64,000 nt of DNA, taken from Brachybacterium massiliense (GTDB lineage Bacteria; Actinomycetota; Actinomycetes; Actinomycetales; Dermabacteraceae). The notes beneath the pieces were generated by a model that saw only the letters and a list, made by a program, of their open reading frames with translations, had not been told where the DNA came from and did no database searches. The stretch spans positions 1,650,146 to 1,714,145 of the forward strand of contig NZ_FXXB01000008.1 of the NCBI RefSeq assembly GCF_900184245.1, given 5' to 3'. Below, one piece after another: positions 49,755-58,368 of the stretch (within the stretch, counting starts at the first letter, position 1; every line of letters begins with the position of its first letter). The translations under genes were made by a program, and so were the position numbers.

Positions 49755-49790
49755 GTCCCGACCTCGACCGTCCCGACCTCGACCGTCCCG
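49755..49790. repeat. 15-bp tandem repeat before the isomerase gene
   Basis: GTCCCGACCTCGACC occurs twice in tandem (49755-49784) with a third partial unit GTCCCG. It sits in the 89-base gap between the DUF624 and isomerase genes. The role is unknown. Confidence 0.65.
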
Positions 49791-49818
49791 CACCGCGACC
49801 CCTGACCAAGGAGCACCC

Positions 49819-50673
49819 ATGTTCTCGACCCTCTCGCCCGGCGCCCTCGGACTCGACCTCGACCACGCCCGCGCCGTGGAGCTCGCCGCCGCCCACGGCT
49901 TCGGCGGCGTCGACCCCGACCTCGGCCACCTGCGCAGCCTTGGTGCCTCCGGCGCCGCCGAGCACGGCGCTGCGGTGAAGGAGAAGGGCCTGCAGTGGGG
50001 CATGGCCGGTCTGCCCATCGGCCTCGACGCCCCTGCCGAGGAGTTCCGTCGCGCCCTGGTGGATCTGCCCGCCGATCTCGAGCTGCTCGCCGCGGCGGGC
50101 GTGACGCGCCTGGGCACCTGGATCCGCCCGATGCACGACGAGCTCGACCACCGCCAGAACTGGCGCCTCCACCAGGGCCGCATCGCCCTGGTCGCGGCGC
50201 TGCTCGAGGACGCCGGCCTGCGCCTGGGCCTGGAGTACATCGGCCCGAAGACCTTCTGGTCCACCGAGCGCTTCCCCTTCATCCACTCCCTGCGCGAGGC
50301 GCGCGAGCTGATCGCCGAGACCGGCGCGCGCAACGTCGGCCTCATCCTGGACACCTACCACTGGTACACCGCCGGGGAGGACGCGGAGCAGCTCGCGGGC
50401 CTGACCGATGCCGACATCGTCTCCGTCGACCTCAACGACGCCCGCGCGGACCGTGAGCGGGACGAGCAGCAGGATCTCGACCGCCGCCTGCCCTTCGACA
50501 CCGGGGTGATCGACCTCGACGGCTTCCTCCGCGCCGTCGGCGCCGCCGGCTACACCGGCCCGGTGAAGATCGAGCCGTTCATGGCCACCCTCGCCGAGCG
50601 GCCCGTGGACGAGGTGCTCTCGCAGATCTCCGGCCTGCTGGACCGCGCGATCGCGGTCGGCGAGCAGCGCTGA
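49819..50673 (+). CDS. Sugar phosphate isomerase/epimerase (xylose isomerase-like TIM barrel)
   Basis: Cytosolic metal-dependent isomerase, 284 aa. The AP-endonuclease-2/xylose-isomerase barrel motifs are LGLEYIGPKTFWST near residue 137 and VGLILDTYHWYTAGEDAEQL near 173, where Glu, Asp and His bind the metal. VSVDLNDARAD is near 200, and the final IEPF, also a metal-binding Glu motif, near 252. ATG 49819 has AAGGAG 6 bases upstream. Together with the two Gfo/Idh enzymes it resembles inositol or hexose-derivative catabolism, but no assignment of the exact step is possible. Confidence 0.9.
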   Translation: MFSTLSPGALGLDLDHARAVELAAAHGFGGVDPDLGHLRSLGASGAAEHGAAVKEKGLQWGMAGLPIGLDAPAEEFRRALVDLPADLELLAAAGVTRLGTWIRPMHDELDHRQNWRLHQGRIALVAALLEDAGLRLGLEYIGPKTFWSTERFPFIHSLREARELIAETGARNVGLILDTYHWYTAGEDAEQLAGLTDADIVSVDLNDARADRERDEQQDLDRRLPFDTGVIDLDGFLRAVGAAGYTGPVKIEPFMATLAERPVDEVLSQISGLLDRAIAVGEQR

Positions 50674-50746
50674 GCGCCCCGGTCCGGGCCGCCTCGGCGC
50701 GGACGCCACCGCCGCTGCGCGCCGAGCGCTGATAGGTTCACCCACC

Positions 50747-51571
50747 ATGCCCGACCTCGCCGTACTCGTCCCCACCCTGAGTCCGGCCTCCTGGGCACTG
50801 GTCATCGCCGCCGCCTTGATCGTGGGCTTCGCCAAGACCGCCCTGCCCGGAGCGGGCACCATCGCCGTGGGCCTGTTCGCCCTGGCCATGCCCGCCAAGG
50901 AGTCCACCGCCGCGCTCCTGCTGCTGCTGATCGTGGGCGACATGATGGCGCTGTGGGTCTATCGGCGTGAGCCGGACTGGCGCACGCTCGTCAGGCTCCT
51001 GCCGAGCGCCATGATCGGCGTGGTCATCGGCGTGTTCTACTTCGCCCGCGTGGACGGCGACGGGGTGCGCCTGACAATCGGCGTGATCCTGCTGGTGCTC
51101 GTGGTCGTCACCGTCGGCCGGCGCCGGCTCGCCCAGCGCCGCGACGCCTCCGGCGCGGCAGGGGACCGGCTGCCGCCCACCCGTGCCGCGGCGGCCGGCT
51201 CCCGTCCCGGCGCCGCCGCGACCGCGCAGGGCATCGGCTACGGCCTTCTCGGCGGCTTCACCACCATGGTCGCCAACGCCGCCGGGCCCGTGATGTCGCT
51301 GTACTTCTACGCGATGCGCATGCCGGTACTGACGTTCCTGGGCACCTCCGCCTGGTACTTCGCGATCGTGAACCTGTTCAAGGTGCCGTTCTCCGCCGGG
51401 CTGGGCCTGATCACCCGCGACACCCTGGTGATGGACGTGATGCTGATCCCCGCGGTGTTCCTGGGTGCCTACGCGGGCGCGAAGGTGGCCCGGCGCATCC
51501 CGCAGAAGGTGTTCGAGAACCTCGTCCTGGTGCTCACCGTCGCCGCGGCGATCGGCCTGCTGGTGGTGTGA
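50747..51571 (+). CDS. TauE/SafE (TSUP) family membrane permease
   Basis: Third sulfite-exporter-family permease in the window, 274 aa with about eight membrane segments. The N-terminal ALIVGFAKTALPGAGTIAVG and the second-half GLLGGFTTMVANAAGPVMSLY are the paired family motifs. A 40-residue Arg/Pro/Ala-rich loop lies between the two halves. ATG 50747. No partner gene indicates its substrate. Confidence 0.88.
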   Translation: MPDLAVLVPTLSPASWALVIAAALIVGFAKTALPGAGTIAVGLFALAMPAKESTAALLLLLIVGDMMALWVYRREPDWRTLVRLLPSAMIGVVIGVFYFARVDGDGVRLTIGVILLVLVVVTVGRRRLAQRRDASGAAGDRLPPTRAAAAGSRPGAAATAQGIGYGLLGGFTTMVANAAGPVMSLYFYAMRMPVLTFLGTSAWYFAIVNLFKVPFSAGLGLITRDTLVMDVMLIPAVFLGAYAGAKVARRIPQKVFENLVLVLTVAAAIGLLVV

Positions 51572-51594
51572 GCGGGCCTCCTCCGCCGGCCCCT

Positions 51595-51775
51595 GGCTCC
51601 GGGAGTTCGTGACGGAGCACGACCTCCCGCTGCTGGCCCTCAAGGGGGGACTACGGACCCAGCAGCGGCGCCGCTGCTGGAGGATCCGCCGCGCCGGCTG
51701 CGCCTCGCGCACGAGGTGCCTCGCCTGCTGCACCGCGGCACCCTCGCCCCCGGCCCGGAAGCGCTTCCCGCCTAG
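51595..51775 (+). pseudogene. Probable decayed coding remnant
   Basis: Within the 213-base gap, one frame reads WLREFVTEHDLPLLALKGGL and another, shifted, reads APLLEDPPRRLRLAHEVPRL to a TAG at 51773-51775. Both stretches look protein-like, and the shift suggests a broken gene. The family is not recognised. Confidence 0.28.
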
Positions 51776-51784
51776 ACTGGGCAG

Positions 51785-53053
51785 GTGACCACCCCCGAGG
51801 CGGCCGATCCCGCGTCCACCCCGAAGAGCCGGTGCACCGCCGGAGCCCGCATCACCCTGACCCTCGCGTCCCTGGGCATGCTCGGGCCCTTCACCATCAA
51901 CACCGTCTTCCCCGCGTTCACCCAGATCGGGGACGAGTTCGGCGCCTCCGAGGTGGTGCTGCAGCAGCTGATCAGCGTCTACCTCGCCTCCTTCGCGGTG
52001 ATGAGCGTGTTCCACGGACCGCTCTCCGATGCGCTGGGCCGCAAGAAGGTGATGCTCACCGGGCTCGCGATCTACATCCTGGCGATGTTCGGCGCGATCT
52101 TCGCCTCCGGGATGGGGATGCTGATCGCGCTGCGCGTGCTGCAGGGCATGAGCGCGGGCGCCGCCACGATCGTCTCCCGCGTGGTGATCCGGGACCTGTT
52201 CGCCGGGGCCGAGGCGCAGCGCCTGATGGCGCGGGTGATGATGATCTTCGCGCTGTCGCCGGTGATCGCCCCGATGCTCGGCGGCTGGCTGCTGCTGCTC
52301 GGCGACTGGCGCTGGGTGTTCGCGGGCGTGGGCCTGTACGGGGTGCTGGTGATGGTGCTGACTGCGCTGATGCCCGAGTCGCTGCCGCCGGAAGCTCGCA
52401 CCCCGCTGCGGCTGGGCGCGGTGCTCGGCTCGCTGTGGCAGGTGGGGCGCTCGCTGACGATGGTGCGGATCGCAGCGGCGACCGCCTTCGGCTTCGCCGC
52501 CCACTTCGTGTACGTCGCCGCCGCCCCGATCATCGTGGCCCGCCTGCTGGGCCTGGGCGAGCAGGACTTCTGGGTGCTGTTCGGCCCGCTGATCGTCGGG
52601 ATGATGGCCGGCTCCTACGTGGTGGGCCGTGCGGCCGATCTGATGGACCGCGCCCGCCTGATCACCCTCGGCTACCTCGGCACGCTGATCACCGGCACGC
52701 TCAACGTGGTGCTGGTGATCGTCTTCCCCGACCCCTCCGGGCAGCTGGACCTCTCACTGGTGCCGGTGCTGATCGGGCCGATGCTGATGTCCTTCACCGC
52801 CTCCCTGTTCTTCGCCCCCGTCCAGCTGGAGATCCTCGACCTGTTCCCGCACCAGAGCGGCGCCGCCGCCTCGCTGGGCACCTTCTTCACCCTGGTGATG
52901 AACGCCCTGCTCTCCGGCGTGATCGCCCCGCTGATCACCCCGAACCTCACCGTGGTCGCGATCGCGGCGCTGATCGGCGTGGTGATCGGTGCGCTGCTGT
53001 GGGCCTGGCACCTCGCCGACCGCCGCCGCCTGCTGCCCGCCGCTCCGGACTGA
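51785..53053 (+). CDS. Bcr/CflA-type MFS drug efflux transporter
   Basis: Major facilitator superfamily exporter, 422 aa with twelve membrane segments. FTINTVFPAFTQIGDEFGAS (segment 1) and SVFHGPLSDALGRKKVMLTG (the loop 2-3 motif G-D-x-x-G-R-K) are the marks of the Bcr/CflA subfamily. RVLQGMSAGAATIVSRVVIRDLF follows in segment 5. GTG 51785 is the start. It probably exports drugs or sulfonamide-like compounds; specificity is not visible. Confidence 0.9.
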   Translation: MTTPEAADPASTPKSRCTAGARITLTLASLGMLGPFTINTVFPAFTQIGDEFGASEVVLQQLISVYLASFAVMSVFHGPLSDALGRKKVMLTGLAIYILAMFGAIFASGMGMLIALRVLQGMSAGAATIVSRVVIRDLFAGAEAQRLMARVMMIFALSPVIAPMLGGWLLLLGDWRWVFAGVGLYGVLVMVLTALMPESLPPEARTPLRLGAVLGSLWQVGRSLTMVRIAAATAFGFAAHFVYVAAAPIIVARLLGLGEQDFWVLFGPLIVGMMAGSYVVGRAADLMDRARLITLGYLGTLITGTLNVVLVIVFPDPSGQLDLSLVPVLIGPMLMSFTASLFFAPVQLEILDLFPHQSGAAASLGTFFTLVMNALLSGVIAPLITPNLTVVAIAALIGVVIGALLWAWHLADRRRLLPAAPD

Positions 53054-53109
53054 GATCCCGTTTCGGTCAACTCCTCGCATGGACCACCCTTCGCGGGAGA
53101 CCATGGAGC

Positions 53110-53817
53110 ATGTCGTTCGACCTGGACCCCCTCGAACTGCTCGCTGCGGTGCTGATGGCGGCGACGCTCGCCGTCCCGCTCGCGTTCCCGCTCGCCGCCG
53201 GGATCGTCACCGCCCCCGCCCGTGCCTGGAACCGCACGGGCCTGGCGATGGGCGTGAGCCTCCTGCTGGGCGTGCTCCTGGCCGTGGCGAGCGCCTTCGT
53301 GGGCCTCGGGCCGCTGCAGCTGCTGGCCGGGATCGGAATGCTGCTGGGGCTGACCTGCGCGATCGCCGCTGCGGTGATGATCGTGGTGCTGGAGGACGGG
53401 ACCGTGCTGTCCACGGTGCTGGGGATCCTCGCCTGCGTGCTGGTCGGTCTGGGCGAGCCGATCCAGACCGTGCCGACGATCTTCGGACTGAGCTCCTCGC
53501 TGCTGGTGGTGATCGCCGCAGTGGTGGTCGAGGCGGTGGTGTTGGTCGCGCTGGTGGGCTTCCTGGTCGCCGCCGCCCGGCGGGTGCGGGCGCTGCAGAT
53601 CGGCGTCGCCGCCGGCGGTGCGGTGGCCGCGCTGCTGCTCGGGGTCGCGGCGCTGCTGCACGTGATCGGCCTGGCCACCGACGCCTCGCCCCCGCACCTG
53701 CCGCTGCCTGCCACGCTCATCGCAGCGCTGGCTGCCTTCGTGATCGGCTCTGTGGTCGCGGGCGTGCTCGGCACGGTCACGGCGCGCCGGCAGCGGGTCA
53801 CTGCCGGGGAGGCCTGA
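53110..53817 (+). CDS. Membrane protein of unknown function
   Basis: 235 aa with six to seven hydrophobic segments, starting MSFDLDPLELLAAVLMAATL. Segments repeat in helix-pair form (LLLGVLLAVASAFVGLGPL, LLVVIAAVVVEAVVLVALVG). No family is recognised. It starts 54 bases after the MFS exporter on the same strand and could be co-transcribed with it. ATG 53110. Confidence 0.7.
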   Translation: MSFDLDPLELLAAVLMAATLAVPLAFPLAAGIVTAPARAWNRTGLAMGVSLLLGVLLAVASAFVGLGPLQLLAGIGMLLGLTCAIAAAVMIVVLEDGTVLSTVLGILACVLVGLGEPIQTVPTIFGLSSSLLVVIAAVVVEAVVLVALVGFLVAAARRVRALQIGVAAGGAVAALLLGVAALLHVIGLATDASPPHLPLPATLIAALAAFVIGSVVAGVLGTVTARRQRVTAGEA

Positions 53818-53834
53818 GCGCGCCGTCGCCCCGC

Positions 53835-54617
53835 TCAGCGCAGAGCTTCGACGCGCTCCCGCAGCGCCCGGAACCAGCGCAGCTCGTACGCGCTGCGGGG
53901 CATCGCGAGCGCCTGCTCGCACCACTGCAGCACCTGCTCACGCTCCCAGTGCCCCTCCCGGATCAGCCGCGGAACGAGGTGCCGGCCCAGGCTCAGTCCG
54001 GGCATCGTCTCGTCCCGCTGCGCGGTCGACGCCCCCGAGCGGCCCTCGACCGTGAACAGCAGCGGCAGCGTGGTCCCGATCAGCACCGGGTGCTGGTCGA
54101 GGTATCCGGAGAGGTCATGCTGCGCGATGAGCAGCAGCACTGCGCCGCGCTGGGTGGGCGGCGGGACCAGGCCCTGCTGCGCCCAGTCGAACATTGCCTC
54201 GACGCCGCGCAGCCGGTCCCAGGCCCTGGGGTTGCTGAGGAAGGCCTGCGACCACACCTCCACGAAGACGTCCAGCTGCTCGGGGAACAGCCGTGGGATG
54301 AGATCCCTCGCCACCGGCAGCTCGATCGGATGGACCCGCTTGGCTGCGATCTGCGCTTCGCGGGTGCCCAGCCTCGCCACGGTCGCGGCATCCCAGTGCG
54401 CCTGACGCAGCCTGCCCACCCAGCGCCCCTGGGGATCGCGGGCGCTGTCCGGGGACAGGTCGATGCCGTCGGCCGCCTCCCGCAGCGCCGGGGTCCAGGC
54501 GCGCCTGCGCTGCGCGGGGGGCAGCGGCTCGAGCACCTCGAGCGCATCGAGCGGCCGACCGTTCCGCACCGCGACCAGCAGGGCCTCGGCGGGGAAGGGC
54601 GCACCTGGGGCAGCCAA
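53835..54617 (-). CDS. Unknown protein, 5' end possibly lost to an IS
   Basis: 260 aa, all-helical, Ala/Arg/Leu-rich. It reads from TTG 54617 (APGAPFPAEALLVAVRNGRP) to a TGA at 53835. No domain is recognised. The first residues are just inside the IS110-derived sequence boundary, and the TTG has no ribosome site, so the real start may have been removed. The repeat-like helical pattern suggests a HEAT-like scaffold, which is a guess. Confidence 0.55.
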   Translation of the reverse strand: MAAPGAPFPAEALLVAVRNGRPLDALEVLEPLPPAQRRRAWTPALREAADGIDLSPDSARDPQGRWVGRLRQAHWDAATVARLGTREAQIAAKRVHPIELPVARDLIPRLFPEQLDVFVEVWSQAFLSNPRAWDRLRGVEAMFDWAQQGLVPPPTQRGAVLLLIAQHDLSGYLDQHPVLIGTTLPLLFTVEGRSGASTAQRDETMPGLSLGRHLVPRLIREGHWEREQVLQWCEQALAMPRSAYELRWFRALRERVEALR

Positions 54618-54661
54618 TGCAGGGGGCCTATGTTCTGAGCCAAGCCGCGAGAGCGGCCGGC

Positions 54662-55862
54662 TCAGGCGTCGGGGCAGGTATGGATGCTTTGTAGTAGGTG
54701 CTGTTGACAGCCGTCGCGGAGCATCGCGAAGATGACGTTGCAGTGGCGGCGGGCCAGGCAGATCACGGCAGCGTTGTGGCGCTTGCCCTCGGCTCGTTTG
54801 CGATCGTAGTAGGCCGTGGAGATCGGGTCGGAGTGCGAGGCGACCCAGGCGGAGTAGAACAGCGCGTTCTTCAACCGCTTGTTACCTGAACGCGCGGGGA
54901 ACTCGCCGCGGATCGAGGTGCCGGATCTTCGCGTGACCGGCGCGATTCCGGCATAGGCCGCGAGGTGGCCTGGGGTATCGAACGCGGAGCCGTCGCCGAT
55001 GTTCAGGAGAATCTGGGCGGCGGTCTTGATGCCGATCCCCGGCATGCTCATTAAGACCGAGGCGAGAGGAAGTCCCCCAGCATGGTCTCGACCTCCCTCG
55101 CCACGGCCGCTCGCTGCTCCTTCAGCTCCTTCACCTGACCGGCGACTCTGGGAATCACGAGTCCCACTGCCGCGGTTGCCGGCACGATCACGGTCTGCTC
55201 CGCGAGCGCGGTGAAGATCTGGTCGATCAGCGCTTCGGGGTCACGGCGCGAGTGGGCCCGGGCGAACCGTAGGACCCTGCTTCGACCTGCAGTCTTGAAC
55301 TTGGTCGGGCCGCCGAACTTCTCCAGCAGGTCCAGCACGAGTCCGGTCGATAGGGTCCCGCCGACGAAGGCGCGTTCGAGCGCTGGGCGGATCTGTGTGA
55401 GCAGAGATTGGATCCGGTTCAGCGCCCGGGTGGTCTCGTGGGCGAGGTCTTCGTCGAAGCCGGCGAGGACCTTCAGGGCGGAGAGGATGTCGTTGTCGCG
55501 ATCGACCTGCCGGAGGGTGCGGGGCATGGTGCGGGCCGCGTCAGCGATGATGAATGCGTCGCGCGCGTCGGTCTTTGACCTGCACGGATAGAGGTCTGCG
55601 GCCTTCCGCATCGCCAGACCGGGCAGGTAGGCGACAGAGCAGCCAGAGTCGCGGGCGACCGCGATCGGCAGTGCTCCGATGGTGTTGGGCTGGTCGACGA
55701 CCATCAGTACTTCGCCGTGGTTCTGTAGCTGGGTGAACAGCTCACGGAGCTTGGTCTCGTCCTGCGGGAGGGGCTTGTCGAACAGCTTGTTCCCGTCCGG
55801 GTCGAGCGCGCACGCGTGGTGGGCGGTCTTCCCGACATCCAGACCGATGACGACCGCGAATC
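54662..55862 (-). pseudogene. IS110-family transposase, frameshifted and 5'-truncated
   Basis: Reading leftward, FAVVIGLDVGKTAHHACALD (DEDD N-terminal domain) begins at about 55862. SKTDARDAFIIADAARTM and HETTRALNRIQSLLTQI follow, down to METMLGDFL at about 55071. One base is missing there: the rest (SMPGIGIKTAAQILLNIGDG, then GTSIRGEFPARSGNKRLKNA) is in the next frame, ending at 54662. No start codon remains because IS256 sequence begins at the N-terminus. Two lesions make it inactive. Confidence 0.85.
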
Positions 55863-56995
55863 GGGGCGTGTCAGATGGTCTGTGTAAGCCGTACCGAGAG
55901 GAACGGTAAGAATCATGACCATGACGGACGAGAAGAAGCAGGGCGAGCCATCGGGCCAGGACTTGGTCGAGCAGCTGAAGGCCTCTGGCCAGCTTGATGC
56001 CCTCTTCGAGCAGATCGATGCCGGGAAGGTCGAGCTGACCGGCGATGGAGGGTTCGTGCCCGCGCTGGTCAAAGCAGCGCTCGAACGCGGACTGCAGGCC
56101 GAGCTGACCAGCCATCTGGGCTGTGAGAAGGGCTCGAGCGAGGCGTCGAAGCACTCCAACTCCCGGAACGGGACCACGTCGAAGAAGGTCGAGTCCGAAG
56201 TCGGACCGATCCAGCTCGACGTCCCCCGGGATCGGGGTGGGTCGTTCATGCCGCGCCTGGTCCCCAAGGGTCAGCGGCGGCTGGGAGGCCTTGATGACAT
56301 GATCATCAGCCTCTATGCCGGCGGGATGACGATCCGGGACATCCAGCACCATCTGGCCTCCACGCTCGGCACGGATCTGTCGCACGAGATGATCTCCAAC
56401 ATCACCGACGCCGTCAGCGAAGAGGTGCTGGCCTGGCAGTCGCGGCCGCTGGAGGAGTTCTATCCGGTGATCTATCTCGACGCGATCCGGATCAAGATCC
56501 GAGAGAACAGCCAGGTCATCAACCGTGTCGCCTATATCGCCGTCGGCGTGGACCTCGAGGGGATCAAGCACGTGCTGGGGATCTGGGTCCAGGACACCGA
56601 GGGCTCGGCGTTTTGGGCCCACGTCTGCGCGGACCTGGCCAACCGGGGCGTGCGGGACGTGCTGATCGTCTGCTGCGACGGCCTCAAGGGCCTGCCAGAG
56701 GCGATCGAGGCGACCTGGCCGGACTCGATGGTCCAAACCTGCGTCGTCCACCTGATCCGGGCCGCGATGCGGTTCGTGGCCTACTCCGACCGCAAGAAGG
56801 TCGCCAAGGCGCTCAAGCCGATCTACACCGCACCCAACGAGGAGATCGCCCGGAAGGCGCTGGCAGAGTTCGAGGCCTCCGAGCTCGGGAAGAAGTACCC
56901 CTCCGCTGCTACGACCTGGGCGAACTCCTGGGAGCGGTTCATTCCGTTCCTGCAGTTCCCGCCGATGTTGCGCAAGGTCATCTACACGACCAACT
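55863..56995 (+). mobile_element. IS256-family element, 3' part lost
   Basis: The left end GGGGCGTGTCAGATGGTC is near 55863 and is typical of this IS group. It interrupts the IS110 transposase start. The transposase follows. Its right part is absent: at 56996 an IS3 element begins, and beyond that (58365) the sequence is already unrelated. The boundaries are approximate. Confidence 0.75.
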
Positions 56996-56997
56996 GA
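55915..56997 (+). pseudogene. IS256 (mutator) transposase, C-terminally truncated
   Basis: 360 aa of a transposase normally near 420. DDE region: YPVIYLDAIRIKI (first Asp) near residue 190, then VLIVCCDGLKGLPEAIEATW (second Asp) near 258. The mutator motif CVVHLIRAAMRFV follows. It breaks off at MLRKVIYTTN, before the Glu-bearing segment NSIESLN, because the IS3 end supplies a TGA. Start ATG 55915 or 55921. The element cannot be active. Confidence 0.86.
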
Positions 56998-57018
56998 ATC
57001 GGCCCAGGTTTTCTGCCG

Positions 57019-58032
57019 CTACTTTGCGGGTTCGGGCTCTCGGGCGAGGGCCTCGTAGTGGAGCGCCTCGGACTCTACCGGGGTCAACATCCCCAGGGAG
57101 CCGTGGAGGCGTCGGTTGTTGTACCAGTCGACCCAGCCGGCAGTCGCGAACTCGACGTCCGAGAGCGTCCGGAACGGGCCGTGGTGGAAGACGGTGGTGC
57201 GGATTCACTCGGTCTTGAACAGCCCATTGACCGTCTCCATGAGCGCGTTATCGAACGCATCGCCGACGGTCCCGATCGAGGGAGCGATGCCCTCGAGGTC
57301 GAGGTGCTCGGTGTACCGGATCGACGTGTACTGCGATCCGGCATCGCTGTGCGCCACCAAAGAGCCTGGTGAGACCTGGTTTCCCTCGCGTTCCCGCTGC
57401 CACAGCGCGATCCGCAGTGGCGTCATGACGAGATCGGTGCGCATGCTCGAGGACGCGTGCCAGCCCACGATCCGCTGAGCGAACACGTCGACGACGAAAG
57501 CGACGTACACGAACCCGGCCCAGGTGCGAACGTAGGTGAAATCGGTGACCCAGACCAGGTTCGGAACCGGGGCCGTGAAGTCGCGATTGAGCAGGTCACC
57601 CGCCCGTTTCCCATTAGGGTTCGGGATGGTGGTGCGCAGCTTCTTCGCCCGCCGAATACCTTCGAGGCCGAGGGTGCGCATCGCCCGGTCCACCGCCCCA
57701 CGGGAGGTGCCGGCCAGGCCTTCCTGACGGCGGAGCAGCGCGACCCACTTCCGGCGCCCGTAGAGGCCTTCAGGGGTCATCTGCCACCGCTGGGTGGTGG
57801 CGTTGAACGTCCAGGCCAGCTCACGGATCTTGTCCTCGACCAGAGCGTCTGTGACGGTGCGGGCCGCGATGCGGGGCGGTCTCTTCCAGGCCCGGTAGGT
57901 GCGTGCAGCGATCTTCAGGCCCTGCTGGCGCAGGACGCGGAGGATCGGCTCGACTGCATACCCTTCGGCTCTCATCTCGTCGATGAACGCGCAGATCAGC
58001 GGTTTCGGGGGTCGAGCTCCCCCGCGAAGAAA
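57019..58032 (-). pseudogene. IS3 transposase orfB (DDE), with internal TGA
   Basis: The frame continues from the orfA overlap (FLRGGARPPKPLICAFIDEM) through VWVTDFTYVRTWAGFVYVAF (first Asp), VAHSDAGSQYTSIRYTEHL (second Asp) and GDAFDNALMETVNGLFKTE (Glu). A TGA at 57205-57207 follows at once, where relatives continue. The remaining 62 codons are open and homologous (TTVFHHGPFRTLSDVEFATA, LHGSLGMLTPVE) to TAG at 57019. This is a point-mutation nonsense, so the protein lacks its last 62 residues. Confidence 0.86.
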
Positions 58033-58307
58033 ATTGAAGCCCGGCGGAGGATCTCGTTGTCCTCCCGCAACCGCTTGTTCTCGGCCTTCAACCGTTTGAC
58101 CTCGGCAGACTCCTCGGTCGTGACGCCGGGACGGGTTCCGTCGTCGACCTCGGCCTGGGCCAGCCAGCGCCGCACGGACTCGCGAGAGACGCCCTCTTGA
58201 CGGGCCACCGCAGCGGTGGCCGCGGTCAGGGTGGGGTACTCCTGCTGGTGCTCGCGCACGAGCCGCACGCACCTCGCGCGCAGCTGGGGATCGATCTTCT
58301 TCGGCAT
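57996..58307 (-). CDS. IS3 transposase orfA
   Basis: 103 aa from ATG 58307 (MPKKIDPQLRARCVRLVREH). Helix-turn-helix RQEGVSRESVRRWLAQ (about residues 33-48) and a leucine-zipper-like tail, VKRLKAENKRLREDNEILRR (about 67-86), are typical of IS3 OrfA. A -1 frameshift near the GCGGGGGAG run (about 58020) would join it to OrfB. GGAAGG lies 9 bases upstream. Confidence 0.88.
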   Translation of the reverse strand: MPKKIDPQLRARCVRLVREHQQEYPTLTAATAAVARQEGVSRESVRRWLAQAEVDDGTRPGVTTEESAEVKRLKAENKRLREDNEILRRASIFFAGELDPRNR

Positions 58308-58368
58308 GCTGTCCATCCTTCCGGACTCAAACAGCAGCGGCATCAAACCCGGGCCGATTCAACTCGCC

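Larger units (their letters stand above)
56996..58360 (-). mobile_element. IS3-family element with 4-bp target duplication
   Basis: 1365 bp between imperfect terminal repeats GAATCGGCCCAGGTTT at 56996 and, reversed, GAATCGGCCCGGGTTT ending at 58360. The 4-base AACT at 56992-56995 is repeated at 58361-58364, a target duplication, so insertion was a clean transposition event and this is the youngest of the nested elements. It holds orfA and orfB in overlapping frames. Confidence 0.9.

Noticed and set aside
55060-55080. Programmed frameshift in the IS110 transposase
   Set aside because: IS110 elements encode a single unbroken frame. One missing base and the lost start fit decay better.
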